Positions 9,427 to 17,914 of a DNA stretch of 64,000 nt are shown piece by piece (position 1 is the first letter of the stretch; each line of letters begins with the position of its first letter). The stretch comes from Halobacteriales archaeon QS_4_69_31 (GTDB lineage Archaea > Halobacteriota > Halobacteria > Halobacteriales > Haloarculaceae): assembly GCA_003021655.1 (NCBI GenBank), contig PXRP01000037.1:112707-176706 (forward strand). Direction: 5' to 3'. The translations under genes were made by a program, and so were the position numbers. Under the pieces are notes generated by a model. It searched no databases and had not been told where the DNA came from. It saw only the letters and a program-made list of their open reading frames with translations.

Positions 9427-9631
9427 GGTATCACATCACATATCAGCAGCCGGGAGTACATAGTTTTCCTGGCGCCCCGAACGCGACGTCGACCGCGGGG
9501 ACCTCGAGGTCGGCGCGTCCACGTGACCTACGGGAGTTGATAGGATGTGGTCGGTGGGAGCGAGGGGCGACTGGCGGGTCCGGCGCGCGCGGCCAGGCAA
9601 CACTGATGAGTGTGCGCGCCCGAGTGACGGT

Positions 9632-9865
9632 ATGGCGGTCTCGCTCGCGCTCCAGGTGGGGTCGGGGCTCACAGAATCCGCGGCACAGGCCGCGACCGTC
9701 GCCGGGTCGATAGTGCTGGTACTCATGCTGGTCGCGCTGGGCGGGTTCGCGTACAAGAGCCTCAAGGGAGACGGGATCGAGTGGCCCGACGACGTCGACG
9801 AGGAGGACCACGACGACGACAGCCTCCGGAAGGGCGGCGACGACGACGACTGGAAGTACTACTGA
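9632..9865 (+). CDS. small single-pass membrane protein, function unknown
   Basis: A 77-residue protein. Residues 1-15 are short and polar-hydrophobic, one transmembrane helix spans about 17-38 (TVAGSIVLVLMLVALGGFAYK), and the cytoplasmic tail is very acidic (DDVDEEDHDDDS), ending DDDDWKYY. The ATG at 9632 directly precedes a normal N-terminus; the frame is open further upstream but rich in Arg there. I recognise no family. It lies 71 bp before the UspA gene on the same strand. Confidence 0.6.
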   Translation: MAVSLALQVGSGLTESAAQAATVAGSIVLVLMLVALGGFAYKSLKGDGIEWPDDVDEEDHDDDSLRKGGDDDDWKYY

Positions 9866-9936
9866 GCGGCCGCGCCTGTCACCCGGTCCCAAACTTATAT
9901 TTGACGGATGTGAGAACTCACGGACGAGGGTGACCT

Positions 9937-10383
9937 ATGTACGAGCACATCCTGATCCCCTACGACGGGAGCGACGAGGCACGCAAAGGAGCGGAACACG
10001 CGGTCGAACTCGCGGCGGCGGTGGGTGCGACGGTCCACGCGCTGTACGTGATCGACCTGCCCGGGGCGCCACGGACCGTCTACGTCAGAGACGACGAGGA
10101 GGAACTCCGCCAGGAGTACAGCCAGTACGGTGAAGAGGTCACCGGCGAGCTCGCCGGGATGGCGAACGAACGCGGCCTCGAGGCCGTGACGGCGATCAAA
10201 AGCGGAGCGGTACACGAGGAGATCGTCGACTACGCCAGCGAGAACGAGATCGACCTGGTCGTGATGGGGACTGCCTACCGGGGGACGATCAGGGGCCTGA
10301 TCGGCAGCACCACCGAGAAGGTCGTCCGTTCCTCGGAGGTGCCCGTGACGACGGTGCGCCAGCTGGTCGACGAACATGACTGA
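9937..10383 (+). CDS. Universal stress protein (UspA family)
   Basis: A 148-residue single UspA domain, the usual length. It starts MYEHILIPYDGSDEARKGAEHA, the typical first strand and helix. It ends with the ATP-binding segment VVMGTAYRGTIRGLIGST followed by TEKVVRSSEVPVTTVR, so it is probably an ATP-binding member. Such proteins are dimeric cytoplasmic stress factors; the specific role is unknown. A TATA-like ACTTATATTT lies about 40 bp upstream, implying a short leader. Confidence 0.9.
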   Translation: MYEHILIPYDGSDEARKGAEHAVELAAAVGATVHALYVIDLPGAPRTVYVRDDEEELRQEYSQYGEEVTGELAGMANERGLEAVTAIKSGAVHEEIVDYASENEIDLVVMGTAYRGTIRGLIGSTTEKVVRSSEVPVTTVRQLVDEHD

Positions 10384-10507
10384 CCGGAGCCTCCGCGCGA
10401 CCCGTCGAGGGCCAGGGCGCGGGCCGGGGGAGCCTCGAACGGACGGAGCCGCCAGGCCACGGCGCATCCGCGCCGGACACGACCGATCGACCGACGACGG
10501 CCGAAAT

Positions 10508-10655
10508 CACCGTTTACTCGACCGATTTTGCTGGAACGACCGTTTACCCGGTCGGCTGTGCCGGGACCCGCGGGACCACGGAGCGACTGCACCGGAAACC
10601 GCCGGATTGTAGACCGACTGCACCGGGAACGCGAGGTTGTCCAGTGCTAACAGTT
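10508..10655. repeat. degenerate ~30-bp repeats downstream of the UspA gene
   Basis: Two neighbouring units begin ACCGTTTAC(C/T)CG(A/G) about 30 bp apart (near 10508 and 10538). Two further units share CGACTGCACCGG(A/G)AA about 31 bp apart (near 10585 and 10616). Similarity is partial, so the array is old or drifting. Confidence 0.5.
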
Positions 10656-10740
10656 AACAGGATGGGAGTCGACTCTCCGGACGCCGCTCCCGCCGAGAGT
10701 GAACGGTGACCCGGACCCCTCGACCGGAGCGTGCGAACCG

Positions 10741-10747
10741 AGGTGAT
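10741..10747 (+). promoter_or_regulatory. Shine-Dalgarno site before the SnoaL gene
   Basis: AGGTGAT complements the 3' end of haloarchaeal 16S rRNA and ends 3 bp before the ATG at 10751. It fixes that start over the upstream ATG at 10706. Clear sites like this are uncommon in this mostly leaderless window. Confidence 0.6.
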
Positions 10748-10750
10748 ACC

Positions 10751-11179
10751 ATGTCAGAAGCAGATAACAAAGAGACCGTCCGCGGCTATCTGGCAGCGTT
10801 CAACGACCGAGACAGGGAGGCGCTCTCGGAGTACCTCGCCGACGACGTCGTCGAGCACGGGATCCACGAGGAGTTGCACGGAGTCGAGGAGATCCAGGCG
10901 TTCCTCGACCGTCACTTCGAGGTGTTCCCGGATTACTCCGGGTCGACCGGGGCCGTGGTCGCCGACGGTGACACGGTCGTCGTCAGGTACACCGTCAACG
11001 GGACCCACTCGGGCGAGTACCGCGACGTCGAGCCGACCGGCCAGACCGTCGAGTGGACCGGCATGGCGATGTACCGCGTCGAGGACGGCCAGATCGCGGA
11101 GGTCTGGCTCGAAGAGGACCGGCTCGGACTGCTCGAACAGCTCGAGGTCTTCGACCCGCCGGCACACCTCCGCATCTGA
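10751..11179 (+). CDS. SnoaL-like ester cyclase family protein
   Basis: A 142-residue NTF2-fold protein starting MSEADNKETVRGYLAAFNDRDREAL. It has the typical EVFPDYSG, VVVRYTVNGTHSGEYRDVEPTG and DGQIAEVWLEEDRLGLLEQLE segments of the family often annotated as SnoaL-like polyketide cyclases or ester cyclases. In haloarchaea these are common orphan genes of unknown substrate. It differs clearly from the copy at 8977-9426 and is not a recent duplicate. Confidence 0.78.
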   Translation: MSEADNKETVRGYLAAFNDRDREALSEYLADDVVEHGIHEELHGVEEIQAFLDRHFEVFPDYSGSTGAVVADGDTVVVRYTVNGTHSGEYRDVEPTGQTVEWTGMAMYRVEDGQIAEVWLEEDRLGLLEQLEVFDPPAHLRI

Positions 11180-11370
11180 GCGCCACGGCGAACGGACGGG
11201 GGTTTGTGACCGCGGGTGGGGGCGGGAACCCACCGCCACTCCCGGACGCTTCCGGGCCCGGGGGTTCGACGAGTTCGACAGCCCCAGCAGAATGGACAGG
11301 CCCCGCGAGTGGGACGGGGCCGGCGGTCGAGCCGGATCCCGCGGGTGTGCCGGGGGGCGACCGGCGGCGG

Positions 11371-11422
11371 GGGAACGTTTACGCGGCCCGGCGGCGGGGG
11401 ACGCTTACGCGGCCCGGCGGCG
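11371..11422. repeat. 26-bp tandem duplication in the promoter region of the next gene
   Basis: Units 11371-11396 and 11397-11422 differ at two positions. Each holds a T-rich core (GTTTACG, GCTTACG). The second core lies about 29 bp upstream of the ATG at 11434, where a TATA element is expected, so the duplication may have duplicated or displaced the promoter. Confidence 0.7.
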
Positions 11423-11433
11423 TTTCTCCGCGC

Positions 11434-11808
11434 ATGGTTTCCATCGACCTCCCCTGGCGGGGGGACTCGGAGGGCGAGGACGGAGACGAGGGGCCACACC
11501 CCGACGCAATCGTTGCCTGCGAGTTCCAGGACGGGACGCTCGCTGTCTTCGAGGACGAGGTAGTGATAGAGCGCGTCCCGCGGTCGAAGTTCCTCGACAA
11601 GACCATCCCGCTGTCCGAGGTCACCGGCGTCGAGTACGAGGGAGGGATCACCGTGGGGTTCCTCCAGGTCACGCAACGCGGCGTCGAGACCGACTCCGAG
11701 GGGTTTCTCAGCGACCCGATAGACGAGAACACGCTCCACTTCAGCAGGGGCGGGCGGGCGTGTGCGAAGGAAGCCCGCGACGCGATTCTGGAGCGCGCGG
11801 GGGGGTGA
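11434..11808 (+). CDS. small beta-rich protein, DUF4429/PH-like
   Basis: A 124-residue protein. After an acidic N-terminus (about residues 8-25) it alternates short strands: CEFQDGTLAVFEDEVVIERVP, TIPLSEVTGVEYEGGITVGFLQVT and ENTLHFSRGGRACAKEARDAIL. This resembles the PH-like DUF4429 domain, where an 'ipl.evtgVe' strand and a final 'F....a..a..lrd.I' helix are typical. No transmembrane helix is visible. The function is unknown and the family assignment is tentative. Confidence 0.6.
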   Translation: MVSIDLPWRGDSEGEDGDEGPHPDAIVACEFQDGTLAVFEDEVVIERVPRSKFLDKTIPLSEVTGVEYEGGITVGFLQVTQRGVETDSEGFLSDPIDENTLHFSRGGRACAKEARDAILERAGG

Positions 11809-11906
11809 GCGCGCGGTACCGTATAGTCCAGGGCCAGGCGCTCGGTACCGTACAATACGGGGTGCCGAGCGTTCCGTTCCGTACAGTCCGGGGGCCGAGC
11901 GCGCGG
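11809..11906. repeat. ~30-bp tandem repeat, three copies plus part of a fourth
   Basis: Units are 11809-11837, 11838-11868 and 11869-11898, then GCGCGCGG at 11899-11906. The shared core is GCGC-N2-GGTACCGTA with drift in copy 3. The array starts at the base after the stop codon of the preceding gene. Confidence 0.75.
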
Positions 11907-11946
11907 CCAGAGCGCCCCCGACCCTGGTGGCGGGGTCCGGGCGGCC

Positions 11947-12372
11947 TCAGTAGGAGTGTTTGAACTCCCAGTGGTACCGGCAGTCGTCGCAGGTGGCCCA
12001 CTCCGGGAAGTTCACCTGCTCGGGGTGGCGCTGTCCGTGTTGCATCACGTTCTTGCAGACCGGACAGGTCATCGAGACCAGTTTCAGGTCGGAGAAATCC
12101 CCGCGGTCGAACGAGGCCACGCAGTTCGGACAGTCGATGTCGTCCCAGGCGTGGTGCTGGAGGATCTGGCTCTCGCACCGTGGACACTCCAGGACCACCG
12201 GCGGGCGCTTCTTCCAGCCCACGTCGCCGTCGTAGGTGGTCGTCGCCGTTTCGGCGCTGGACAGTCGGAACTGGTTGGGGCCGTCGCCGGTCCGCAGGGG
12301 CGCGATAATGCGTTTCCCTGCCCACTTCACCGCCGCGAGAACCGTCGACAGTGGGCCGGTCACTGGCAACAC
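11947..12372 (-). CDS. zinc-ribbon protein with four CxxC pairs
   Basis: About 141 residues from the GTG at 12372. The N-terminal 45 residues hold a moderately hydrophobic basic stretch. Then come four knuckles: ECPRCES, DCPNC, TCPVCKN and TCDDCRYH, which would bind two zinc ions. The C-terminus is HWEFKHSY. I recognise no specific family; nucleic-acid or protein binding is likely. The GTG is preferred because a CTTATGG element sits about 22-25 bp upstream on the minus strand. The longer open frame, to 12513, overlaps the start of the divergent gene. Confidence 0.65.
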   Translation of the reverse strand: MLPVTGPLSTVLAAVKWAGKRIIAPLRTGDGPNQFRLSSAETATTTYDGDVGWKKRPPVVLECPRCESQILQHHAWDDIDCPNCVASFDRGDFSDLKLVSMTCPVCKNVMQHGQRHPEQVNFPEWATCDDCRYHWEFKHSY

Positions 12373-12476
12373 GTACGCGCGCAGCAACCATAAGCGCGCT
12401 GTTGTTGCCCGCGGCGCCCTCACAACTGCCGGGGAGCGGCCGACAGGCTTTCGAGGGGGCCGTCCCTCTGTCGGGT

Positions 12477-13070
12477 ATGCACGTCGTGGCCGGGGAGCCT
12501 CTGGGCCCCGCACAGAGCGGTCCGGGACCGCTCGCCGACGGACCGCTGGACCCGTCGGTGGTCGCCGGAGTCCCGCCGCTGTACCGGGCCGCCGGGTCGT
12601 TCGTGCTCGTGGCGCTGTTCGGCGTCGCGGTACTGTCGTGGTCCCAGCGGTTCGTCGAGGGCTCCGTGGAGGCGTCGATGGCCCGGCCCCACGTCTCGGT
12701 CGTCTACGGGCTGGTCGCGTACGGGCTCGTGGGCTTCCTCGGGATGTTGTTCCTGGTACAGCTCTCGTTCGTCGGGCTGACGGGCTCGTCGCTCGCCTAC
12801 GTCGTCGCCGGCCTCGTCGGCGTCGGGGTGCTCGTCCTGGCGGGGCTGGGCTACGCCGTCGTCGGGTCGGCGCTGGTCGAACTGGTGGCCGAGCGCCAGC
12901 CCTGGAACGGGCTGGTGCTGGGCGCCGTGCTCAGCGGCCTCGCCGTCCTGGTACTCCCGCCGCTGGCGGGACTCCTGGCGTGGGTGGTCCTCGCGGCCGT
13001 CGGGGTCGGCGGCCCCGTCAGGGAGTGGATGCACGCCGAGCGGACGGTCGCGACCGAGAGCGGGTCCTGA
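12477..13070 (+). CDS. four-helix membrane protein, function unknown
   Basis: A 197-residue protein with a 40-residue Pro/Gly-rich N-terminus and four hydrophobic helices (about 45-62, 80-104, 112-138 and 146-175). It ends in a short polar tail. I chose the ATG at 12477 (MHVVAGEPLG); the frame is open further upstream. I cannot assign a family. It is followed after 48 bp by another small membrane protein on the same strand. Confidence 0.6.
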   Translation: MHVVAGEPLGPAQSGPGPLADGPLDPSVVAGVPPLYRAAGSFVLVALFGVAVLSWSQRFVEGSVEASMARPHVSVVYGLVAYGLVGFLGMLFLVQLSFVGLTGSSLAYVVAGLVGVGVLVLAGLGYAVVGSALVELVAERQPWNGLVLGAVLSGLAVLVLPPLAGLLAWVVLAAVGVGGPVREWMHAERTVATESGS

Positions 13071-13118
13071 CCGCCCGGACGACCACCTTTTTGCCCCGGT
13101 TCGACGAACGGCCCGGAT

Positions 13119-13322
13119 ATGGACTGGGACCGCCAGCGGGACCTGCTCCCCCACTACGCCGCCGTCTTCCTGCTTATCGGCGTCTACATGGCGGCCGTCC
13201 GCGCGGCGTTCGGCGATGTCGTCCCCGCCGTCGACATCCTCGGGGTCGTGGTCGTGGTGCTGGGCTACCCGACCGTGGCCAGGCTCGTCGGGTTCGCGCC
13301 GGGCGCCTGGGAGGAGGGGTAG
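13119..13322 (+). CDS. small two-helix membrane protein, function unknown
   Basis: A 67-residue protein. A polar start (MDWDRQRDLLPHY) is followed by helix 1 (about 13-33), a short loop with Asp, and helix 2 (about 37-58). A CTTTTTG element lies about 30 bp upstream of the ATG. The short length and two clean helices support a real gene, but the family is unknown. Confidence 0.6.
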   Translation: MDWDRQRDLLPHYAAVFLLIGVYMAAVRAAFGDVVPAVDILGVVVVVLGYPTVARLVGFAPGAWEEG

Positions 13323-13362
13323 CGGGCGAAAAAGTCCTAACGCCCGGGCGCCAACGTGTGGC

Positions 13363-13920
13363 ATGGTCAGAGCGGGGGGCGGGCTCGCGCCGCTGGCGGT
13401 CGCCGCGGTCTTCGTGGTGGTCATCGGGACGATGTGGGCCGGCCTGGCCTACTCGCGGGGGGACCTCGCCGACACGGAACCGTCCACGGAACTGGAGCGG
13501 GACGTCCGTGCCGGAGTGTGGACACACGTCGACGCCGCGCGAGTCGAGCAGGGCCGCGAACCCGCGCGCAGGGAGGCGGCCGTCCGCGTCGGGGCGACCG
13601 AGACCGCCCGGCAGCTCTCCGAGACGGCCTTTTTCGGGGCCGAGAGGGCCGTGGTGGCAAACGAGAGCCTGCCCAACGGGCGGCCCCTCTGTGGCCAGGC
13701 CGCGGCGAAGGACACGGTCACCGACCCGCGCTGGAACGTCAGCGGCGGGGAGCCGGCGCCCGATGACGTGGTCGACGCCGTCGCCGAGGCGACGGCCGAC
13801 CTGCTGGTGGGGGGCAGCGAGGTGGCCGCGGTCCCGAACGACCACATCCACGGACTGGGCGTGGTCGTCGCGGGCGAGAAGGTGTACGCGGTCTACCGGT
13901 ACTGTAACCTGGGGTACTGA
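13363..13920 (+). CDS. membrane-anchored extracellular protein, CAP-domain-like
   Basis: A 185-residue protein with one N-terminal helix (about 8-27) acting as signal anchor or signal peptide, then an exported domain. The domain order resembles CAP/SCP proteins: an N-terminal helix WTHVDAARVEQGREPARREAAV, a middle ETARQLSETAFF segment, and a final HIHGLGVVVAGEKVYAVYRYC, comparable to the GvGv...ytq strands. Two cysteines (LCGQ, YRYC) could form a disulphide. The classic CAP histidine/glutamate set is not obvious, so this would be a divergent member. Confidence 0.5.
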   Translation: MVRAGGGLAPLAVAAVFVVVIGTMWAGLAYSRGDLADTEPSTELERDVRAGVWTHVDAARVEQGREPARREAAVRVGATETARQLSETAFFGAERAVVANESLPNGRPLCGQAAAKDTVTDPRWNVSGGEPAPDDVVDAVAEATADLLVGGSEVAAVPNDHIHGLGVVVAGEKVYAVYRYCNLGY

Positions 13921-13977
13921 CGCGGCCGAAAAAACCGCACGAGAACCGCAAAACCGAACGCGAAGGGCGGAACGGTC

Positions 13978-15756
13978 TCAGTCGCCGCCCGCGGGTTCGT
14001 CGCCCTCGATGTCCGTCACGACCTCGTCGCCGGCGGTCACGACGTCAACGTCCTCCTGTTCGGTGAGTTCCTCGATGGTCTCGGCGAACTCCTCGGATTC
14101 GAGGATCTCGTACTCGTTCTTGAGGCCCTGGTAGACGGTGTAACACATCAGGACCAGGATGACCGCGAACGGCAACCCGGTCGTGATAGCGGCCGTCTGC
14201 AGGGCACTCAGTCCGCCGCCGAGCAGGAGCGCGCCGGCGACGACGCCCTCGGTGGTCGCCCAGAAGACGCGCTGGGTCTTCGGGACGTCGTGCTTGCCGC
14301 CCGAGGTCAGGTGGTCGATGACCAGCGACCCCGAGTCAGACGACGTAACGAAGAACGTCACGACCAAAAGCGTCGCCAGGACGCCGGTGATGGCGCCCAG
14401 CGGGTACTGGTTGAACATCGCGAACATGGCGATGGTGCCGCCGTTCTCGCCGGCCATAGCGGTCGCGACCGGCCCCTCGCCGATGGCGCTGGCCGCGAAC
14501 TCGAGCGAGAACGCCGCGCCGCCGAAGGTCGACAGCCAGAGGAACGAGAACAGTGCCGGCAGGAACAGCACGCCGAGCACGAACTCCCGGACCGTCCGGC
14601 CCTTCGAGATGCGCGCGATGAACATCCCGACGAACGGCGACCACGCGATCCACCAGCCCCAGTAGAACACGGTCGTCGCGACCGTGCCGCTGCCGACCAC
14701 GCCGGCCTCACCGGTGCCGGTGGTGCCCGTGAAGAACGTCAGCGCGAGGAAGTTCTGCAGGTAGGTGCCCAGCCCTTCGAGCCAGGCGCCGAAGATGAAC
14801 AGCGTCGGGCCGACGACCAGCAGGAACCCGAGCAGGCCGAGCATCAGGTAGAGGTTCAGCGTGCTCAGGCGCTTGACGCCGCCGTCCAGCCCCGCCGCGA
14901 CCGACATCACAGCGATGCCGGTGATCGCCGCGATGAGGATGACCTGTGGGATCGTCCCGGTCGGGACCGTCCCGAGGTTGAGGACCTCGCCGCCGACGTA
15001 CCACAAGCCGGTATTGACCTGGGCGACCCCGAGACCGAGCGAGGTACACAGGCCAAACAGCGTCGCGAACACCGTCACGAGGTCGATCACGTGGCCCGGC
15101 CAGCCGTAGATCCGCTCGCCCAGCAGGGGCCAGAAGATCGACCGGAAGGTCAGAGGCAGGCCGCGGTTGAACGAGAAGAAGGCCAGCCCGAGGCCCACGA
15201 GCCCGTAGATGGCCCACGGCGAGAAGCCCCAGTGGAAGAACGTCTGGGCCAGGGCGGCGCTCGCCGCGCCACCGGTGCCGGCCTCGACGCCGAAGAACGC
15301 CGGCGGGTCCGTCAGGTAGCCCATCGGTTCGGTGACGCTGAAGAACATGAGGCCGATCCCCATGCCGGCGCTGAACAGCATCGCCATCCACGAGAAGTCG
15401 CTGAACTCCTTCTCGGCTTCCACGCCACCTATCTTGATGTTCCCGTACCTGCTGAACGCGAAAAAGAGGATGGTGAGGATGAAGATGTTCACCGCCAGGA
15501 TGTAGAACCATCCGAACGTCCCGTTGACGAAGCTGAACGCATCGCCGTACAGCGTCGACATCGAATCCTGGAAGAGGACCGTCGCGCCGACGAAGACCAC
15601 GATGATAGCGAGACTGATCGGGAACACGACCGGGTGGACGTCGAACCCGAACCGCTCGATGTTCGTGTCGCCCGGCTCCCGGTCCGATTCGGGGTGGAAC
15701 AGCTCTACCTGGAGCCCGTCGGACATCTCGCCCGTCGTGTCGTCGCTGTCACTCAT
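13978..15756 (-). CDS. BCCT-family osmolyte (betaine/carnitine/choline-type) transporter
   Basis: A 592-residue secondary transporter with 12 predicted helices. The first is at about residues 40-62 (HPVVFPISLAIIVVFVGATV). The family signature lies in the WGWWIAWSPFVGMFIARISKGR region (about 365-390), including the Trp-rich helix that forms the substrate cage. Both termini are acidic and cytoplasmic. These carriers import trimethylammonium or sulfonium osmolytes with Na+ or H+. The gene lies next to dimethylglycine-oxidase-like genes and a DmdA-like gene, so betaine or a related compound is a likely substrate as a carbon or nitrogen source as well as an osmolyte. A ~200-nt leader with a short upstream ORF is possible. 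Confidence 0.92.
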   Translation of the reverse strand: MSDSDDTTGEMSDGLQVELFHPESDREPGDTNIERFGFDVHPVVFPISLAIIVVFVGATVLFQDSMSTLYGDAFSFVNGTFGWFYILAVNIFILTILFFAFSRYGNIKIGGVEAEKEFSDFSWMAMLFSAGMGIGLMFFSVTEPMGYLTDPPAFFGVEAGTGGAASAALAQTFFHWGFSPWAIYGLVGLGLAFFSFNRGLPLTFRSIFWPLLGERIYGWPGHVIDLVTVFATLFGLCTSLGLGVAQVNTGLWYVGGEVLNLGTVPTGTIPQVILIAAITGIAVMSVAAGLDGGVKRLSTLNLYLMLGLLGFLLVVGPTLFIFGAWLEGLGTYLQNFLALTFFTGTTGTGEAGVVGSGTVATTVFYWGWWIAWSPFVGMFIARISKGRTVREFVLGVLFLPALFSFLWLSTFGGAAFSLEFAASAIGEGPVATAMAGENGGTIAMFAMFNQYPLGAITGVLATLLVVTFFVTSSDSGSLVIDHLTSGGKHDVPKTQRVFWATTEGVVAGALLLGGGLSALQTAAITTGLPFAVILVLMCYTVYQGLKNEYEILESEEFAETIEELTEQEDVDVVTAGDEVVTDIEGDEPAGGD

Positions 15757-16295
15757 ACCCTCGGTCCCTCCTGTCGAGTCGCGTGTTGGATTCGTTCGGT
15801 TGCATCAGTCGTAGCCCCCTGCGCTGTGGGCGTTGAAATCGTCCCATTGTTGAGTCTGTGGTTCCGTGGATGTCTGTTCGACCCTGTCGACTCGTCTTGA
15901 ACGCCGTCCGTCTGGGCGTGCGCATGCTCGTGTGGCATGCTACACTACCTCATTCCTCCAGATCCAGCGGATTACTATAAAACTTCTCCATATTTCCGGC
16001 CAGATCGGGATTCCGTCCCGGAGTCTCGCTCCGTCACCGGCGAGAAACCGCGGGACTGCGGCGGACATATCATTCTCTCTATATTCTACTGTCGGGCGGC
16101 AAGAAATGACACATATATGATTATTCGAGTTTCTCTCCCGCCGGCGGCGTTCACGGTCCGTAACCGACGTCACGGGCCGACGGGCCGAAATCCGTACGCG
16201 CACGGTTTGACTCCTCGACCGTCGCGGGCGAGTACGGCCGAATTGGCCGACTTCGTTGCGAAGGGGTTTATTCCACGCTCTCCGAGAGAGGCCGT
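15757..16295. other. long, AT-richer leader and intergenic region upstream of the BCCT gene
   Basis: 539 bp. On the minus strand a TTTTATAG box (15976-15983) could start a leader of about 200 nt for the BCCT gene. A 61-codon minus-strand ORF (15753-15938) overlaps the BCCT ATG in an ATGA arrangement. About 15960-16130 is AT-richer. GTTTATT near 16265-16271 serves the small plus-strand gene at 16296. No other gene is supported. Confidence 0.55.
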
Positions 16296-16457
16296 ATGAA
16301 GAACCTGCCTGCGACGGCCGCGGCCGGGGTGGCCGTCGTCCTGATCGGTGTCGCGATCCTCGCGATGACCGCCGAGTCGCTCGGGGTCGCCGGGGTCTGT
16401 TTCCTGTCTGCGAGTCTCGTCATCTACTTCAGGGAGACCCGCCTCGTCGGGTCCTGA
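16296..16457 (+). CDS. small two-helix membrane protein
   Basis: A 53-residue protein starting MKNLPATAAAGVAVVLIG and ending FRETRLVGS. It has two hydrophobic segments (about 7-24 and 29-44) separated by a short TAESLG loop. A GTTTATT element 27 bp upstream of the ATG fits a leaderless promoter. Length, promoter spacing and the clean helix pattern support a real gene. I cannot give a function. Confidence 0.6.
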   Translation: MKNLPATAAAGVAVVLIGVAILAMTAESLGVAGVCFLSASLVIYFRETRLVGS

Positions 16458-16528
16458 CTCCGGCGGCCGCCCGGGCCGCCGGCGAGTGTGGCTGACCCTG
16501 GAGGCTCCCGGCGGCGAGCGATACCGGC

Positions 16529-16600
16529 GGCTGACCCGGTAGCTCGCACCGACGGCTGGCCCGGTGGCTCGCACCGACGGCTGATTCGAACGGCTGACCA
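16529..16600. repeat. 25-bp tandem repeat between convergent genes
   Basis: Units 16529-16553 and 16554-16578 differ at two positions (core CTCGCACCGACGGCTG). A degenerate third unit follows. The array lies between the stops of the small membrane gene and of ilvA. Confidence 0.7.
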
Positions 16601-16640
16601 GGGTGGCTCCCGCTGGCCGCCGATGTTGACGGTCGGGTAG

Positions 16641-17885
16641 TCAGATGGTCTTGGCGATGTTCTCGACGGGGTAGCCGGCCTCGCGGATCTCGCGGACGAT
16701 GGAACTGGCGTGTTCGGCGCCGCTGGTCTCGACGGTGATGACGAGGTAGGCCTCGCCGACGTCGAGGTCGTCAACCGAGCGGTCGTGGCGCACGTCGTGG
16801 ATATTGGCGTCCAGGTCGGCGATGATGCCGGATATCTCGGCCATCACGCCGGGCTGGTCGTCGATGCGGATCCGCAGGCGCAGGATCTGCTGGCGGTCGG
16901 TCATCGCGTGGATGAGCACCGTCCGGAGCTGGGTCATGTCGAGGTTCCCGCCACACAGAAGCGGCATCACCGTCTCGCCGGTGACCTCGAGGTCGTCGCT
17001 CAGGACCGCGGCCACGGAGGCGGCGGCCGCCCCCTCGACGACCTGCTTGGCCCGCTCCATCAACAGCAGGATTGCGCGGGCGATCTCGGTGTCCGAGACC
17101 GTCACCACGTCGTCGACGTTGCGCTCCATGATCCGTAGCGTCGTCTCGGAGATGCCGCCGGTGGCGATACCGTCGGCGATGGTGTCGACCTCGTCGAGCG
17201 TGACGGGCATCCCCTTGTCGAGGCTCTCGTGGACGGTCTCGGCGCCCGTGGCCTGGACGCCGACGACGCGGGTTTCCGGCGAGAGGTGTTTGATCGCCGT
17301 CGAGACGCCGCTCATCAGGCCGCCCCCGCCGATGGGGACGACGACCGTGTCGACGTCCGGACAGTCGTGGTACATCTCCGTGCCCAGCGTCCCCTGGCCG
17401 GCGATGATGTCGGTGTCGTCGTACGCGTGGACGAACTCGGCGTCGGTGTCCTCGACGGCGGCCTGGGCGTGGGCCATCGTCTCCTGGAAGTCCCGGCCGA
17501 CGAGTTCGACCGTCGCGCCGTAGCCCCGCGTGGCGTCGACTTTCGTCTGCGGGGCGGTCTCGGGCATGTAGACCGTCGACTCGGCGCCGCATTTCGTCGC
17601 CGCGAGCGCGACCCCCTGTGCGTGGTTGCCGGCGCTGGCCGCGACGAACTCGTCGACGCCCGCCGCGACGTCCTGTGAGATCTTGTTGTACGCGCCGCGA
17701 GTCTTGAACGACCCCGTCCACTGGAGGTGCTCCATCTTCAGGTGGACCTCGCCGCCGACGAGTTCGTCCAGCGAGGAACTCCGGTCGACCGGCGTCTCCT
17801 TGACGACGGTGTCGTCGTCGAGTCGCTCGCGAGCGCGCTCGATGTCCGCGTACGTGACTGGCAGTTCTTCTGGTTGGGCTGTCAT
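16641..17885 (-). CDS. ilvA: Threonine/serine ammonia-lyase (dehydratase) with ACT domain
   Basis: A 414-residue fold-type II PLP enzyme. SFKTRGAYNKI (about 58-68) carries the PLP lysine, ASAGNHAQGVA (about 82-92) is the phosphate-side Asn loop, and GGGGLMSGVSTA (about 185) binds the PLP phosphate. The C-terminal ACT-like domain (about 330-414) starts LRLRIRIDDQPGVMAEISG. The enzyme makes 2-oxobutyrate from threonine, and the family also makes pyruvate from serine. It starts 29 bp after the stop of the dimethylglycine-oxidase-like gene on the same strand, so the two are probably co-transcribed. That favours a role in turning glycine-derived serine into pyruvate, although isoleucine synthesis is the default assignment. 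Confidence 0.9.
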   Translation of the reverse strand: MTAQPEELPVTYADIERARERLDDDTVVKETPVDRSSSLDELVGGEVHLKMEHLQWTGSFKTRGAYNKISQDVAAGVDEFVAASAGNHAQGVALAATKCGAESTVYMPETAPQTKVDATRGYGATVELVGRDFQETMAHAQAAVEDTDAEFVHAYDDTDIIAGQGTLGTEMYHDCPDVDTVVVPIGGGGLMSGVSTAIKHLSPETRVVGVQATGAETVHESLDKGMPVTLDEVDTIADGIATGGISETTLRIMERNVDDVVTVSDTEIARAILLLMERAKQVVEGAAAASVAAVLSDDLEVTGETVMPLLCGGNLDMTQLRTVLIHAMTDRQQILRLRIRIDDQPGVMAEISGIIADLDANIHDVRHDRSVDDLDVGEAYLVITVETSGAEHASSIVREIREAGYPVENIAKTI

Positions 17886-17914
17886 TGGTTTTCCTGTGGG
17901 TGCCCGCCGCCCGG

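Larger units (their letters stand above)
10384..10750. other. intergenic region with degenerate repeats
   Basis: 367 bp without a supported gene. The first 120 bp are GC-rich. The stretch 10508-10655 holds degenerate ~30-bp repeats. A possible TATA-like AGTTAACAG lies near 10654, and a ribosome-binding site lies before the next gene. Confidence 0.6.

Noticed and set aside
10376..10612. A 78-codon open frame after the UspA gene.
   Set aside because: Arg/Gly/Pro-rich, no promoter, lies across the degenerate repeats; no sign of protein coding.
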